DNA from: Prevotella sp. ne3005
Lineage (GTDB): Bacteria; Bacteroidota; Bacteroidia; Bacteroidales; Bacteroidaceae
Reading direction: 5' to 3'
NCBI RefSeq assembly: GCF_900110085.1
Contig: NZ_FOCK01000001.1
Coordinates: forward strand, 620,001-684,000
Length of the DNA stretch: 64,000 bases
Made by a program: the position numbers and the translations under genes. Of the stretch, positions 1-9,148 are shown in pieces. Below the pieces are notes generated by a model. It was given only the letters and a program-made list of their open reading frames with translations. It searched no databases and was not told the DNA's origin. Within the stretch, counting starts at the first letter, position 1, and every line of letters begins with the position of its first letter.

Positions 1-1
1 G

Positions 2-1048
2 AAAGAACAACGCCGGGCTTGGGAGAATGCAGTCTGGGTCAATATGAGCCTCCCCTTGACCAAGCAGATCAATGTGTCGGCAGGTCTGCGCCTCAACTTG
101 TTCTCTCCCTTAGGCGGTTCCCTCTACTACGACATCGAGCCCGACGGTTCCATAGGTTGGTACTACAACTATGGTAACAACGAGATTGTGAAGACCCATA
201 CAACGTTGGAGCCACGCCTCTCGCTGAACTGGCAGACCACCGAGCTGACTAGCATTAAACTGGGCTATACCCGTACATCGCAGAATGTCCATGCCCTCCG
301 CAATCAAAGCACCTCCACCCCCTTCGACCGCTACACTATGAGCAGTAACATCATCAAGCCCGAGGTGGCCGATCAGGTGAGTGCAGGTTTCTATATGATG
401 ACCCCTTTACAGACCTATGACTTCTCTGTAGAAGCCTATTACCGTCTCATCGACAACGTAATCGACTATCGCGACGGCAAGACTTTCAGCAGTGAGATTG
501 AGATTGAACGCCTCGTATTGCCCGGCAAGGGGAAAGGCTACGGAGTGGAACTGAGCGCCCACAAGAACAACGGACGGCTGACGGGTTGGGCCAGCTATAC
601 CCTCTCATGGTCGAAGACGAAGATCGAGGGTGTGAACGGAGGCCGCTGGTACGATGCCAACAACGACCGTCGCCACGATGTTAATATTGTGGCCATGTAT
701 AAACTCAACAAGCGGTGGATGTTCAGTGCCTCTTGGATCTTTAACAGTGGCCAGGCATTTACAGCCCCCAGTGCAAAATACCAGCTAGAAGACAACTGGA
801 TCTACTACTACACTGAGCGCAATGGCTATCGTGCTCCCGACTATCACCACCTTGACGTGAGCGCCGTCTGGAGTCAACAATACAAGAAGCACTCTACTGA
901 GTGGGTCTTCAGTATCTACAACATCTATAACCGTTATAACCCCTATCTCATCAACTTCGAGGACGGCGAGAACGGTGCCGGCACAAAGGCCACGCAGTAC
1001 AGTCTTTTCGGCATCCTGCCGAGCGTATCGTTTAACATCAAATTCTGA
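2..1048 (+). CDS. TonB-dependent receptor, C-terminal part (5' end outside window)
   Basis: The open frame enters from the left edge and supplies about 348 residues. They read as the end of an outer-membrane TonB-dependent receptor: alternating aromatic beta-strands (GLRLNLFSP, KLGYTRTSQN, VSAGFYMMT, GVELSAHKNNGRLTGWASY), a late barrel region with HHLDVSAVW, and a terminal strand ending in phenylalanine (SVSFNIKF), the usual BAM recognition signal. Plug domain and TonB box lie outside the window, so substrate cannot be inferred. The next gene starts 4 bp downstream and encodes a DUF4249 lipoprotein, a pairing common in Bacteroidetes. This suggests a two-component outer-membrane uptake system. 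Family call is firm, substrate unknown. Confidence 0.9.
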   Translation, partial: KEQRRAWENAVWVNMSLPLTKQINVSAGLRLNLFSPLGGSLYYDIEPDGSIGWYYNYGNNEIVKTHTTLEPRLSLNWQTTELTSIKLGYTRTSQNVHALRNQSTSTPFDRYTMSSNIIKPEVADQVSAGFYMMTPLQTYDFSVEAYYRLIDNVIDYRDGKTFSSEIEIERLVLPGKGKGYGVELSAHKNNGRLTGWASYTLSWSKTKIEGVNGGRWYDANNDRRHDVNIVAMYKLNKRWMFSASWIFNSGQAFTAPSAKYQLEDNWIYYYTERNGYRAPDYHHLDVSAVWSQQYKKHSTEWVFSIYNIYNRYNPYLINFEDGENGAGTKATQYSLFGILPSVSFNIKF

Positions 1049-1052
1049 AACG

Positions 1053-1862
1053 ATGAAGAAACACCTCCTATACCTTATATATTTAACGAGTGGCCTCATC
1101 CTTACCGCTTGTGAGAAGGAGATTGACATCGACTACCACGATGCCGACATGAGATATGTGGTCGAGGCTTTCGTCTCTAACACGGGGACTACCGTTCGCA
1201 TCAGTAACACCAAGCCCATGGATGACAATACCACCAGCAGCAACATCAACAATGCGACGGTGATACTCACGACCGACGACGGTACCCACATGACCATCCC
1301 CTACAGCAACAACGGCTTTTATACCTCTGGTTTCAAAGGTATTCCAGGAACTACTTATCACCTTGACATCGACCTCGACGGCTATCACTTCACCTCGTCA
1401 TCCACCATGCAGCGCATGCCCATGATGAACGAGTTCCGCATTGTCAGGAAGAAAATGTTGTCCAACGATTACATCTTCGGCGACATCCGCCTACAGGATA
1501 TCCCCAACGAAAACAACTACTATTTCGTGCATATCTACCGCAACGGCTTAGGCTACCGTTGGGCTGCCTTGAAGGACGAGTCCAACCCCAACAAGGAACT
1601 ACAGCAGCTGTTCGGCTTCTTCCGTGAGGGCAGCAACGAAGATGGAGTGCTCCACGAGGGCGACAGGCTAAAGATCGTCATCCGCGCCATCGACAGGGGT
1701 GCCTACGATTTTCTCAAATCCATGGGGACCATGGACCAGACGAGCACGAATCCTATCGACAACTTCACAGGAGGCTGTCTCGGTTATTTCTCTGCCCATA
1801 GCGAACTTATCTATGAGCTGGTCTATTCCAGTTATTTGATTGTCAACGACGATGAAGACTGA
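1053..1862 (+). CDS. DUF4249-type lipoprotein
   Basis: A protein of 269 residues. It begins MKKHLLYLIYLTSGLILTAC, a signal peptide ending in a lipobox (LTAC), so it is probably lipidated at Cys20 and carried to the outer membrane. The following EKEIDIDYHDADMRYVVEAFVSN and the beta-rich body match the DUF4249 family seen downstream of TonB receptors. The ATG at 1053 is preferred over a frame extension starting at 975 because it lies just after the receptor stop and gives a clean signal peptide. Its 3' end overlaps the end of the convergent gene at 1832-2317 by 31 bp. It is likely a surface or periplasmic partner of the receptor; biochemical role unknown. Confidence 0.82.
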   Translation: MKKHLLYLIYLTSGLILTACEKEIDIDYHDADMRYVVEAFVSNTGTTVRISNTKPMDDNTTSSNINNATVILTTDDGTHMTIPYSNNGFYTSGFKGIPGTTYHLDIDLDGYHFTSSSTMQRMPMMNEFRIVRKKMLSNDYIFGDIRLQDIPNENNYYFVHIYRNGLGYRWAALKDESNPNKELQQLFGFFREGSNEDGVLHEGDRLKIVIRAIDRGAYDFLKSMGTMDQTSTNPIDNFTGGCLGYFSAHSELIYELVYSSYLIVNDDED

Positions 1863-2317
1863 CCTTTGCGGATGACAAAGGCCACCGTCACGTGGTGTGT
1901 TTCATCCTCATACTTCAGCCAGATGGTCTCTTCAGTAAACGATACCACCTGAGCCAAGATTTTCCGGTCTACACCCTCGGAATCGGTGTATTCCAGTTTC
2001 ATATTGTAATTATCGCACTGATAAGAACCTTCAGAGATCAGACTGCCGTCGAAACTCCAGGCAGAGAACGAGCCCTTACGCACCATACCGTTGTAAGTGC
2101 CGTCGCCAGTAAACACAAACTTATCATAGGCGATTTCCTCCGGTTTTATTTCCGTAGTGCCATCAATGATGACATCACCCTCGCCCCAGCCACGCTGCCA
2201 GGTACCGACGATGATATCCCCGAGGCGGCGCCCATCGTCATCGCCCGCACCACAAGCAGGGAGGAATAAAAGGGCAGCCAGAAAGGCTGCCCTCCATATT
2301 GTTTTCTTACTTAACAT
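1832..2317 (-). CDS. Lipocalin-like small lipoprotein
   Basis: A predicted lipoprotein of 161 residues. The start at 2317 gives [20 protein letters not shown] with lipobox LPAC; an upstream alternative would put coding sequence deep inside asd. The mature part opens [16 protein letters not shown] and continues with short beta strands ([28 protein letters not shown]), resembling the lipocalin-like domains of Bacteroidales lipoproteins. The start overlaps the asd stop by 11 bp, so it is translationally coupled to asd and probably the last gene of that transcript. Its 3' end overlaps the convergent DUF4249 gene by 31 bp. Ligand and function are unknown. Confidence 0.7.
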   Translation of the reverse strand: MLSKKTIWRAAFLAALLFLPACGAGDDDGRRLGDIIVGTWQRGWGEGDVIIDGTTEIKPEEIAYDKFVFTGDGTYNGMVRKGSFSAWSFDGSLISEGSYQCDNYNMKLEYTDSEGVDRKILAQVVSFTEETIWLKYEDETHHVTVAFVIRKGQSSSSLTIK

Positions 2318-3320
2318 TTCCAACCTTAACCAGATACTCGGCAATCTGAACAGCGTTTAAGGCAGCCCCCTTGCGGATCTGGTCGCCTGAGAGCCAGAAT
2401 GTCAGACCGTTTTCGTCGCTCAGGTCCTTACGGATACGTCCTACGTAGACATCATCCTTGCCGGCAGTCTCCAGCGGCATCGGATAGGTCAGCGTTGCGG
2501 GATCATCCTTCAACGTACAGCCAGGTGCAGCGGCGATGGCCTTCTGGGCCTCCTCCACGCTGATAGGCTTCTCGGTCTCAATCCATACACTCTCCGAGTG
2601 AGAGCGCAATGAGCTGACGCGGACACACATGGCCGAGCACTTGGCATCGGTATGCATGATCTTACGGGTCTCGTTATACATCTTCATCTCCTCCTTCGTA
2701 TAGCCGTTGGGCTGGAACACGTCAATCTGGGGAATCACGTTATAAGCCAGCTGGTGGGCGAACTTCTTCACGGTCTTCACCTCGCCATCTTCCACCATCT
2801 CCTTATACTGCTGCTGGAGTTCGGCCATGGCAGCAGCACCTGCACCTGAGGCACTCTGGTAAGAAGCTACGTGGATACGCTTGATGTGAGAAATATTTTC
2901 CAGGGGCTGCAATACCACCACCATCATAATGGTTGTGCAGTTCGGGTTGGCAATAATGCCACGGGGACGGTTCAGGGCGTCCTCGGCATTGCACTCAGGC
3001 ACCACCAGGGGCACATCATCATCCATACGGAAGGCACTCGAGTTGTCAATCATCACGGCACCATATTTCGTGATGGTCTCGGCAAACTCTTTCGACGTAC
3101 CGGCACCAGCAGAGGTGAAGGCGATGTCGATATCCTTGAAGTCGTCATTGTGCTGAAGCAACTTCACTTCGATCTCCTTACCCTTGAAGGTGTACTTGCG
3201 GCCAGCACTGCGCTCTGAGCCAAACAACACCAGTTCATCCATCGGAAAATTACGTTCGTCGAGAATACGCAGGAACTCCTGTCCCACGGCACCACTCGCA
3301 CCTACAATTGCTACTTTCAT
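2307..3320 (-). CDS. asd: Aspartate-semialdehyde dehydrogenase
   Basis: A 337-residue enzyme that reduces aspartyl-4-phosphate to aspartate semialdehyde with NADPH, the branch point to lysine/diaminopimelate, threonine and methionine. Visible features are the Rossmann start [17 protein letters not shown], the NPNCTT motif with catalytic Cys near residue 128, and the C-terminal [14 protein letters not shown]. The start at 3320 is chosen because an extension to 3359 would run through the predicted promoter box (3357-3364). It is upstream of, and overlaps, the lipocalin-like lipoprotein gene. Confidence 0.96.
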   Translation of the reverse strand: MKVAIVGASGAVGQEFLRILDERNFPMDELVLFGSERSAGRKYTFKGKEIEVKLLQHNDDFKDIDIAFTSAGAGTSKEFAETITKYGAVMIDNSSAFRMDDDVPLVVPECNAEDALNRPRGIIANPNCTTIMMVVVLQPLENISHIKRIHVASYQSASGAGAAAMAELQQQYKEMVEDGEVKTVKKFAHQLAYNVIPQIDVFQPNGYTKEEMKMYNETRKIMHTDAKCSAMCVRVSSLRSHSESVWIETEKPISVEEAQKAIAAAPGCTLKDDPATLTYPMPLETAGKDDVYVGRIRKDLSDENGLTFWLSGDQIRKGAALNAVQIAEYLVKVGNVK

Positions 3321-3356
3321 CTTGCCTATTTCTTTAATTGGTTTATAATTTGGCTG

Positions 3357-3364
3357 CAAAATTA
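3357..3364 (-). promoter_or_regulatory. Promoter -7 box for asd
   Basis: On the minus strand this reads TAATTTTG, matching the Bacteroidetes -7 consensus TAnnTTTG, 36 bp before the asd ATG at 3320. No convincing -33 TTTG is seen. A divergent promoter for the antiporter lies about 45 bp away. Confidence 0.6.
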
Positions 3365-3406
3365 ATAAAAATCTATCAATTCTGCATCATTCGGCTAAAA
3401 AAATCG

Positions 3407-3414
3407 TATCTTTG
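3407..3414 (+). promoter_or_regulatory. Promoter -7 box for the antiporter gene
   Basis: TATCTTTG followed by CA. The ATG at 3423 begins only 9 bases after the box, so transcription should start at or within a few bases of the start codon, giving a leaderless or near-leaderless mRNA. Confidence 0.65.
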
Positions 3415-3422
3415 CACACGAA

Positions 3423-5561
3423 ATGATGATTTTAACATCCTATTTGCCAATCACCGACCCCACACTTATCTTCTTTGTGGTGCTGTTGATCATTCTCTTT
3501 GCGCCTATCGTGATGAGTAAGCTGCGCATCCCCCATATCATCGGCATGGTGCTGGCGGGTGTCGTCATCGGGCAGTATGGATTCAACATCCTGGAGCGCG
3601 ACAACTCCTTTGAGCTCTTCGGCAGGGTGGGACTCTACTACATCATGTTCCTGGCCGGACTGGAGATGGACATGCAAGGCGCGAAGAAACAATCCCAGCG
3701 GTTCCTTATCTTCGGACTCCTTACCTGCCTCGTGCCCCTCATCCTTACCTACGTCATGGCAATGGCTTTCCTCGGATACTCGGGTAAAGCCTCCTTCCTC
3801 TTAGGCTGTATCATGGCATCCAACACGCTGATTGCCTATCCCATCATCGGGCGCTACGGTCTGCAGCGCCACCCGAGTGTCGTTCTCAGCGTAGGTTCAT
3901 CGATGATCTCACTGTTCCTGGCCCTGGTGATGCTGGCAGCCCTCTCCGGCTCATTCGAGAACAACAGCGGCTGGATGTTCTGGTTCCTCTTTGTGGCGAA
4001 GTTCACCCTCTTCTGTGCGGGCAGCATTATCCTCATACCGAAGCTGACGCGCTACTTCCTGCGCCGTTACAGTGATGCCGTGATGCAGTACATCTTCGTC
4101 CTGGGCATCATGTTCCTCAGCGCCTCCCTGACCTCACTTATCGGCCTCGAAGGCATCTTCGGCGCCTTCTTCTCCGGACTGATCCTCAACAGATACATCC
4201 CCCACGTCTCGCCCCTGATGAACCGCATCGAGTTTATCGGTAATGCCCTGTTCATCCCCTACTTCCTGATTGGTGTGGGCATGCTCATCAACGTGCGCAC
4301 CCTCTTCACGGGCATCGACGTCATCTGGGTGGTACTCCTCATCGTCTTCTTCGGCACCTTTGGAAAGGCTGTCGCAGCCTATATCTCCAGTCTCATATTC
4401 CGACTGCCGAAGGCCGATGGACATATGATGTTCGGCCTCACCTCGGCCCATGCGGCTGGTGCCATCGCCATGGTTATGGTGGGCATGCGCCTCGAAATGG
4501 CCCCCGGTCAGTATCTTGTCAACGACGATATGCTCAACGGTGTGGTCATGATGATCCTCTTCACCTGTATCATCAGCACTCTGATGACTGAGCACGCCTC
4601 CCAGCAGATTATCCTGCAGGAGAAGCGCCATCCCCATAACGAGGCGCCACAGACCGACGACGAGAAGATCCTGCTTTGTGTGAAGTATCCTGAGATTGCG
4701 CCCCACCTGCTCTACCTCTCTATCCTGATGCGCAACCAGCGCCTGAACCGTGAGCTCGTGGCACTCAATGTGGTCTACGACGATCAGAAGAGCAACACCG
4801 CCCGCCAAGAGGGTATCCAGTTGCTCGAACGGCTCCAGCAGACGGCCAGTGCTTCGGATGTTAAGGTACAGACACAGGTACGTCTCGCCACCAATATAGC
4901 CAACGGCATCAAGCATGCCTTCCGCGAGTTTGCCTGTTCCGAGATTATCATGGGTATGCACGTCCATACCGATGCCAACCCGCGTTTCTGGGGTGAGTTC
5001 ATCCAGAGCCTTTACAATGGTCTGAACCGTCAGATCATGCTTACGCGCTTCGTCCAGCCCATGTCCACCCTGCGCCGCATCCAGGTGGTAGTGCCCTCCA
5101 GGGCTGAGTTTGAGCCGGGCTTCCACCGTTGGCTGGAGCGTCTGAGCCGATTGGCAGGCCAGCTCGACTGCCGCATCCAGTTCCATGGCCGCAACGAGTC
5201 GCTGGTACTGATAGCCGAATATATCAACAACCGCCATCCCAACGTCAGGGCCGAATACACCTCGATGGCCCACTGGAACGAGCTTCCACAGCTTGCTGCC
5301 GGTATCGCTGAGGATCATCTCTTCGTTGTGGTCACCGCCCGTAAGGGTACCATTTCCTATAAGAACGCTCTCGAACGCCTGCCCGACGAGCTGCAGAAGC
5401 ACTACTCCGGCAAGAACCTCATGATTATCTTCCCCGACCAGTTCGGCAACACGAAGGACGAGCACATGAGCTTCACCGAGGCCCAGCACCATGAGGAGAA
5501 GAGTATCTACGACACCATCCTGCGATGGATACACGAGAAACGAAAAGTGAATAATGAATAG
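3423..5561 (+). CDS. CPA2-type cation/proton antiporter-like membrane protein with cytoplasmic USP-like domain
   Basis: A protein of 712 residues. Residues 1-395 form about 12 membrane segments of the Na+/H+ exchanger fold ([63 protein letters not shown]). Residues 415-705 form a soluble tail resembling tandem universal-stress-protein domains ([38 protein letters not shown]). The expected family role is monovalent cation efflux or pH homeostasis. Oddly, in the helix where CPA2 exchangers carry an Asp pair, residues 161-164 read MISL, so coupling may differ. The gene is followed 2 bp later by lolD and probably heads an antiporter-lolD-cvfB transcript. Confidence 0.85.
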   Translation: MMILTSYLPITDPTLIFFVVLLIILFAPIVMSKLRIPHIIGMVLAGVVIGQYGFNILERDNSFELFGRVGLYYIMFLAGLEMDMQGAKKQSQRFLIFGLLTCLVPLILTYVMAMAFLGYSGKASFLLGCIMASNTLIAYPIIGRYGLQRHPSVVLSVGSSMISLFLALVMLAALSGSFENNSGWMFWFLFVAKFTLFCAGSIILIPKLTRYFLRRYSDAVMQYIFVLGIMFLSASLTSLIGLEGIFGAFFSGLILNRYIPHVSPLMNRIEFIGNALFIPYFLIGVGMLINVRTLFTGIDVIWVVLLIVFFGTFGKAVAAYISSLIFRLPKADGHMMFGLTSAHAAGAIAMVMVGMRLEMAPGQYLVNDDMLNGVVMMILFTCIISTLMTEHASQQIILQEKRHPHNEAPQTDDEKILLCVKYPEIAPHLLYLSILMRNQRLNRELVALNVVYDDQKSNTARQEGIQLLERLQQTASASDVKVQTQVRLATNIANGIKHAFREFACSEIIMGMHVHTDANPRFWGEFIQSLYNGLNRQIMLTRFVQPMSTLRRIQVVVPSRAEFEPGFHRWLERLSRLAGQLDCRIQFHGRNESLVLIAEYINNRHPNVRAEYTSMAHWNELPQLAAGIAEDHLFVVVTARKGTISYKNALERLPDELQKHYSGKNLMIIFPDQFGNTKDEHMSFTEAQHHEEKSIYDTILRWIHEKRKVNNE

Positions 5562-5563
5562 TT

Positions 5564-6271
5564 ATGATTGACATCAAGAATATCACCAAGAGCTTTGGCT
5601 CACTGCAGGTGCTCAAAGGCATCGATCTCCACATCGACCGTGGCGAAGTGGTGAGCATCGTCGGCCCCTCTGGAGCCGGTAAGACCACGCTGCTACAGAT
5701 CATCGGCACCCTCGACCGTCCTGATTCAGGAACTGTCTGTGTAGATGGCATCGACGTCACCAGCCTCTCCCAGAAGAAGCTGTCCGACTTCCGCAACCAG
5801 CACCTCGGCTTCGTGTTCCAGTTCCACCAGCTGTTGCCAGAGTTCACGGCCATCGAGAACATCATGATTCCCGCCTATATCGCTGGCACCTCACAGAGGC
5901 AGGCCAAGCAGCGGGCCAAGGAACTGCTCGATTTCATGGGTCTCACCGACCGTGCCACCCATAAGCCCAACGAGCTCTCCGGTGGTGAGAAACAGCGTGT
6001 GGCTGTGGCCCGCGCCCTTGTCAACAACCCGGCTGTCATCCTTGCCGACGAGCCCTCCGGCTCCCTCGACACGAAGAACAAGGAGGAGCTCCACCAGCTC
6101 TTCTTCGACCTGCGCGACAAGTTCGGCCAGACGTTTGTCATCGTCACCCACGACGAGGCGCTGGCCAGTATCACCGACCGCAACATCCATCTGCGCGATG
6201 GACTCATAGAAACTCCCATCATACCCCAAGAAACATGCTTAGACTCGGAGACTACAACACCCTCAGAATAG
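5564..6271 (+). CDS. lolD: Lipoprotein-releasing ABC transporter ATPase LolD
   Basis: A protein of 235 residues and a complete ABC ATPase: Walker [10 protein letters not shown] at residues 34-42, Q-loop [12 protein letters not shown], signature [15 protein letters not shown], Walker [14 protein letters not shown], and H-loop VTHDEAL. The DEPSGSLD motif and [12 protein letters not shown] start are typical of LolD. LolD powers release of lipoproteins from the inner membrane to the carrier LolA. The permease genes are not adjacent. It starts 2 bp after the antiporter stop, and its last 37 bp overlap the start of cvfB. Confidence 0.9.
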   Translation: MIDIKNITKSFGSLQVLKGIDLHIDRGEVVSIVGPSGAGKTTLLQIIGTLDRPDSGTVCVDGIDVTSLSQKKLSDFRNQHLGFVFQFHQLLPEFTAIENIMIPAYIAGTSQRQAKQRAKELLDFMGLTDRATHKPNELSGGEKQRVAVARALVNNPAVILADEPSGSLDTKNKEELHQLFFDLRDKFGQTFVIVTHDEALASITDRNIHLRDGLIETPIIPQETCLDSETTTPSE

Positions 6272-7065
6272 TCAAGTCCGTAGACTTCGGACTCTATCTC
6301 GACGGTGGCGAAGAAGGCGAGATCCTCCTTCCCCAGCGTTACGTAACCAAAGATATGCACATCGGCGACGAGATTGAAGTGTTTATCTACCTTGATCAGG
6401 AAGAGCGCCCCGTAGCCACCACCGAGCATCCTATCGCCAAGGTGGGTGAGTTCGCCAGCCTTGAAGTGGCATGGGTCAACCAGTATGGCGCTTTCCTGAA
6501 ATGGGGACTGATGAAGGACCTCTTCTGTCCCTTCCGTGAACAGAAGAAGCGGATGGAGCAGGGACAGCGACACATTATCTATATTAAGGTAGACAAAGAA
6601 TCCTACCGCCTGATGGCCACTGCCAAGGTCGAGAAGTACCTTGAACCCGCCCCAGCTATGAAGCATGGCGATCCTGCAGATATCCTCGTCTGGCAGAAGA
6701 CCGACCTCGGATTCAAGTGCATCGTCAACAACCGCTATCAGGGTCAGATCTACGACAATCAGATATTCCAGCCCCTCCATAGCGGCGACCGTCTCTCAGG
6801 CTTCATCGACCACGTGCGCCAGGATGGTAAGATCGACCTTACCCTCCAGCCCTCAGGCCGTCAGCACACCCTCGACTTTGCCGAAGTGCTGCTGCGTTAC
6901 CTCTATGAGAACGATGGCTATTGTAATCTCGGCGACAAATCGCCCGCCGAACTTATCTACGACCGCTTCCAAGTCTCGAAGAAGGCCTACAAAAAGGCTA
7001 TCGGCGACCTCTACCGCCGCCGCCTCATCACCATCACCGACGATGGCATCCGATTAGTCAAATAG
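6235..7065 (+). CDS. cvfB: CvfB-like S1 RNA-binding protein
   Basis: A protein of 276 residues. It starts [20 protein letters not shown], the usual opening of the CvfB/YitL family, followed by S1-type OB folds ([64 protein letters not shown]) and a C-terminal winged helix ([31 protein letters not shown]). Family members bind RNA and affect expression of virulence or stress genes in Firmicutes; the role in Bacteroidetes is not established. The ATG lies inside lolD in another frame (37 bp overlap), which suggests translational coupling. Confidence 0.85.
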   Translation: MLRLGDYNTLRIVKSVDFGLYLDGGEEGEILLPQRYVTKDMHIGDEIEVFIYLDQEERPVATTEHPIAKVGEFASLEVAWVNQYGAFLKWGLMKDLFCPFREQKKRMEQGQRHIIYIKVDKESYRLMATAKVEKYLEPAPAMKHGDPADILVWQKTDLGFKCIVNNRYQGQIYDNQIFQPLHSGDRLSGFIDHVRQDGKIDLTLQPSGRQHTLDFAEVLLRYLYENDGYCNLGDKSPAELIYDRFQVSKKAYKKAIGDLYRRRLITITDDGIRLVK

Positions 7066-7143
7066 CAACACCCCACCAAAAACTCCCGGAAGTCCAGTGT
7101 TTATCGGAGATTGAGCGTGGTGGGGTGATGGTCTAACACTCCA

Positions 7144-7323
7144 CCAAACACTCCACCAACACTACACCAAACACCCCACCTCCTGATTATTAAACCAGTA
7201 CGGAAGTATCAGCTCACGAATCTCATAAAACCATCTGCTCATAAAGCCGATGGTGGAACTATCGAGTCGCCAATGGTGTAGTCTTTGGTGGGGTGTTGGT
7301 GGAGTGTTTGGTGTAGTGTTTGG
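7144..7323. repeat. Imperfect long inverted repeat of C/A- and G/T-rich tracts
   Basis: The left arm 7144-7180 (ccaaacactccacc...ccccacc) and right arm 7287-7323 (ggtggggtgttgg...gtttgg) are reverse complements at about 28 of 37 positions. The mismatches come from shuffled CCACCAA/CACTACA blocks. Related fragments occur at 7069-7077 paired with 7119-7127, and at 7377-7390. The transcript could fold into a large hairpin downstream of cvfB. There is no U-tract, so it is not a classical terminator. Confidence 0.7.
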
Positions 7324-7477
7324 CCAACACCCAACCATACGGAAAGCTGATAAACACAGGGCATGCGAAAGATTGTGGTGGGGTGTTGGGTGGACGTTGC
7401 AGTAAGCTAATTCATAGTTATAATACGACTAACTACCAGTTAGGATAGTCCAAACCTGGAGATTCTCAAGAGAATTC

Positions 7478-7545
7478 AGAGGTTTACCCGGAGTAAACTC
7501 TGACTTTAGTCGGAGTAAAGTCCCACTTTACCCGGCACTGACTCT
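7478..7545. repeat. Tandem CCGGAGTAAA-type palindromic units
   Basis: The stretch repeats TTTACCCGGAGTAAACTC, TTTAGTCGGAGTAAAGTC and CTTTACCCGG, each a small hairpin of the form TTTA(C)yCGGAGTAAA. A close relative occurs at 39791-39845. Function unknown. Confidence 0.6.
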
Positions 7546-7564
7546 ATCCCTGCATCACCGGAAG

Positions 7565-7647
7565 ATAGTCTTTTTACACTCGTTCAAATAGTCTTTTACG
7601 CTCGTCCAGATAGTCCTTTACACTCGTCCAAATAGTCCCTTACCCCT
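7565..7647. repeat. 22-bp tandem repeat, about 3.7 copies
   Basis: Units begin at 7565, 7588, 7610 and 7632 and follow atagtcttttacrctcgtcc plus two bases. The first is 23 bp and the last is truncated into CCTTACCCCTATAAGGG. The copies abut with no unique spacers, so this is not a CRISPR array. It sits 110 bp upstream of the M24 peptidase start. Confidence 0.75.
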
Positions 7648-7723
7648 ATAAGGGATTATCTCAACACTTTATTGGAGATATTGGAACAACCGTTACAAAC
7701 AACAAAGAAAAAGCCATGAAAAC

Positions 7724-7754
7724 TTGCAAATATCAATAATAGTTCCTATCTTTG
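7724..7754 (+). promoter_or_regulatory. Promoter of the M24 peptidase gene
   Basis: The -7 box TATCTTTG (7747-7754, followed by CA) has a TTG at 7724-7726, about 20 bp upstream, as -33 element. The ATG at 7760 follows the box by 5 bases, predicting a leaderless transcript. The box also rules out a longer TTG-initiated frame starting at 7724. Confidence 0.65.
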
Positions 7755-7759
7755 CATCT

Positions 7760-9148
7760 ATGAATAAGGAAACATACATCAGCCGCAGGGCAAAACTAAA
7801 GAAGGACATGGGCAGCGGGCTGCTGCTCTTCCTGGGCAATGACGAGGCTGGCATCAACTATGCCGACAATACCTATCGCTTCCGTCAGGACTCCACATTT
7901 CTGTATTTTTTCGGTCTTAACTATGCCGGCTTGGCCGCCATCATCGACATAGATGCTGACACAGAGATCGTCTTCGGTAATGATCTGACCATCGATGATA
8001 TCGTCTGGACGGGTATCCAACCGACACTCAGCGAGAAAGCAGCGACCGTAGGCATTACGAAGACAATGGCTCTGAGCGATTTGAAAGGCTATCTCGACAA
8101 GGCTCGCAGTAAGGGGCAAGCAGTGCATTTCCTGCCTCCCTACAGGGGCGACCACCGCGTGTGGCTGTGGGAGCTGCTCGGCATAGAGCCGAAGGCACAG
8201 ACCTCCATGGCCTCTGAGCCACTCATCAAGGCCATCGTCTCTCAGCGCAACCATAAGGATGAAGAGGAGATTCGCGCTATTGAGGCATCGGTGGACCTGA
8301 GCACCGAGATGCACCTGGCCGCCTATCGCATGGTGCGCCCAGGCATCTACGAGTCGCAGGTGGCTGCCGTCGTTGAGGAAGTGGCATGCCGATACGGTGA
8401 TGCACTGGCCTTCCCCACCATCGCCACGATACAGGGACAGGTGCTCCACAATCATGGATTCATCCACCAAATGAAGGAGGGTGACATCTTCCTGCTCGAT
8501 GCCGGTGCAGAGACGAAAGAGCATTATGCGGGTGATCTGTCATCGTCGATGCCTGTAGGCGATCGTTTCACAGACCGACAGGCAGAGGTCTATCAGATTC
8601 ATCTGGAGAGCTTCTATGCAGCCGTGGATAAACTGAAACCTGGGGTGCCCTTCCGGGAGGCCCATATGGCTGCTGCCACAAAGATTGCCGAGGGAATGAA
8701 ACGGCTGGGGCTGATGAAAGGCGACCCTGCCGAGGCTGCGGAGACGGGGGCTTATGCGATGTTCTTCCCTTGTGGACTGGGCCACATGATGGGCCTCGAC
8801 GTACACGATATGGAAAACCTCGGAGAACAATATGTAGGCTATGCCGAGGGGGAAGTGAAAAGCAGGCAGTTCGGTTTTAAGTCCTTACGCCTGGCGCGTC
8901 CTTTGGAACCAGGGTTTGTATTTACCGTAGAGCCTGGCATCTATTTCATTCCGGAATTGATGGACAAGTGGCGCGCAGAGCATCTGCATGAGGATTTTAT
9001 CTGCTACGATGCACTTGATGCATGGCGTGACTTCACGGGACTACGCAATGAGCTCAACTACCTGATAACCCCCACAGGCGTCCGCCTTTTAGGTACTATC
9101 AAGAAGCCCATGACCATCGAAGAGGTCTACAAAGCCAAAAACAGTTAG
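7760..9148 (+). CDS. Aminopeptidase P family (M24) Xaa-Pro peptidase
   Basis: A protein of 462 residues. An N-terminal creatinase-like domain (MNKETYISRRAKLKKDMGSG; FGLNYAGLAAIIDID) precedes a C-terminal pita-bread metallopeptidase. Candidate metal ligands are visible: LLDAGAETKEHYAGDLS (two Asp), CGLGHMMGLDVHD (His), FTVEPGIYF (Glu) and LRNELNYLIT (Glu). The enzyme removes N-terminal residues preceding proline; no signal peptide is seen, so it should be cytoplasmic. The stop codon shares bases with that of the convergent gene at 9145. Confidence 0.93.
   Translation: MNKETYISRRAKLKKDMGSGLLLFLGNDEAGINYADNTYRFRQDSTFLYFFGLNYAGLAAIIDIDADTEIVFGNDLTIDDIVWTGIQPTLSEKAATVGITKTMALSDLKGYLDKARSKGQAVHFLPPYRGDHRVWLWELLGIEPKAQTSMASEPLIKAIVSQRNHKDEEEIRAIEASVDLSTEMHLAAYRMVRPGIYESQVAAVVEEVACRYGDALAFPTIATIQGQVLHNHGFIHQMKEGDIFLLDAGAETKEHYAGDLSSSMPVGDRFTDRQAEVYQIHLESFYAAVDKLKPGVPFREAHMAAATKIAEGMKRLGLMKGDPAEAAETGAYAMFFPCGLGHMMGLDVHDMENLGEQYVGYAEGEVKSRQFGFKSLRLARPLEPGFVFTVEPGIYFIPELMDKWRAEHLHEDFICYDALDAWRDFTGLRNELNYLITPTGVRLLGTIKKPMTIEEVYKAKNS

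Larger units (their letters stand above)
7066..7759. other. 694-bp repeat-rich region without genes
   Basis: No credible coding frame on either strand. Three kinds of repeated sequence fill it: C/A-rich and G/T-rich tracts in inverted orientation (7069-7390), a run of CCGGAGTAAA-like short palindromic units (7478-7545), and a 22-bp tandem repeat (7565-7647). The M24 peptidase promoter lies at the right end. The sequence has no insertion-sequence ends or transposase remnants. Confidence 0.7.

Noticed and set aside
4134..5534. Long minus-strand open frame (466 codons) opposite the antiporter
   Set aside because: It is the antisense of a well-conserved gene, with His/Val/Leu-rich sequence typical of shadow frames, no start signal and no recognisable domain.
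7565..7647. Possible CRISPR array
   Set aside because: The 22-bp units abut without unique spacers and no cas genes are present.
7724..7759. TTG start extending the M24 peptidase by 12 residues
   Set aside because: The extension lies over the promoter -33 and -7 elements, and MNKETYISRRAKL is a normal start for the family.
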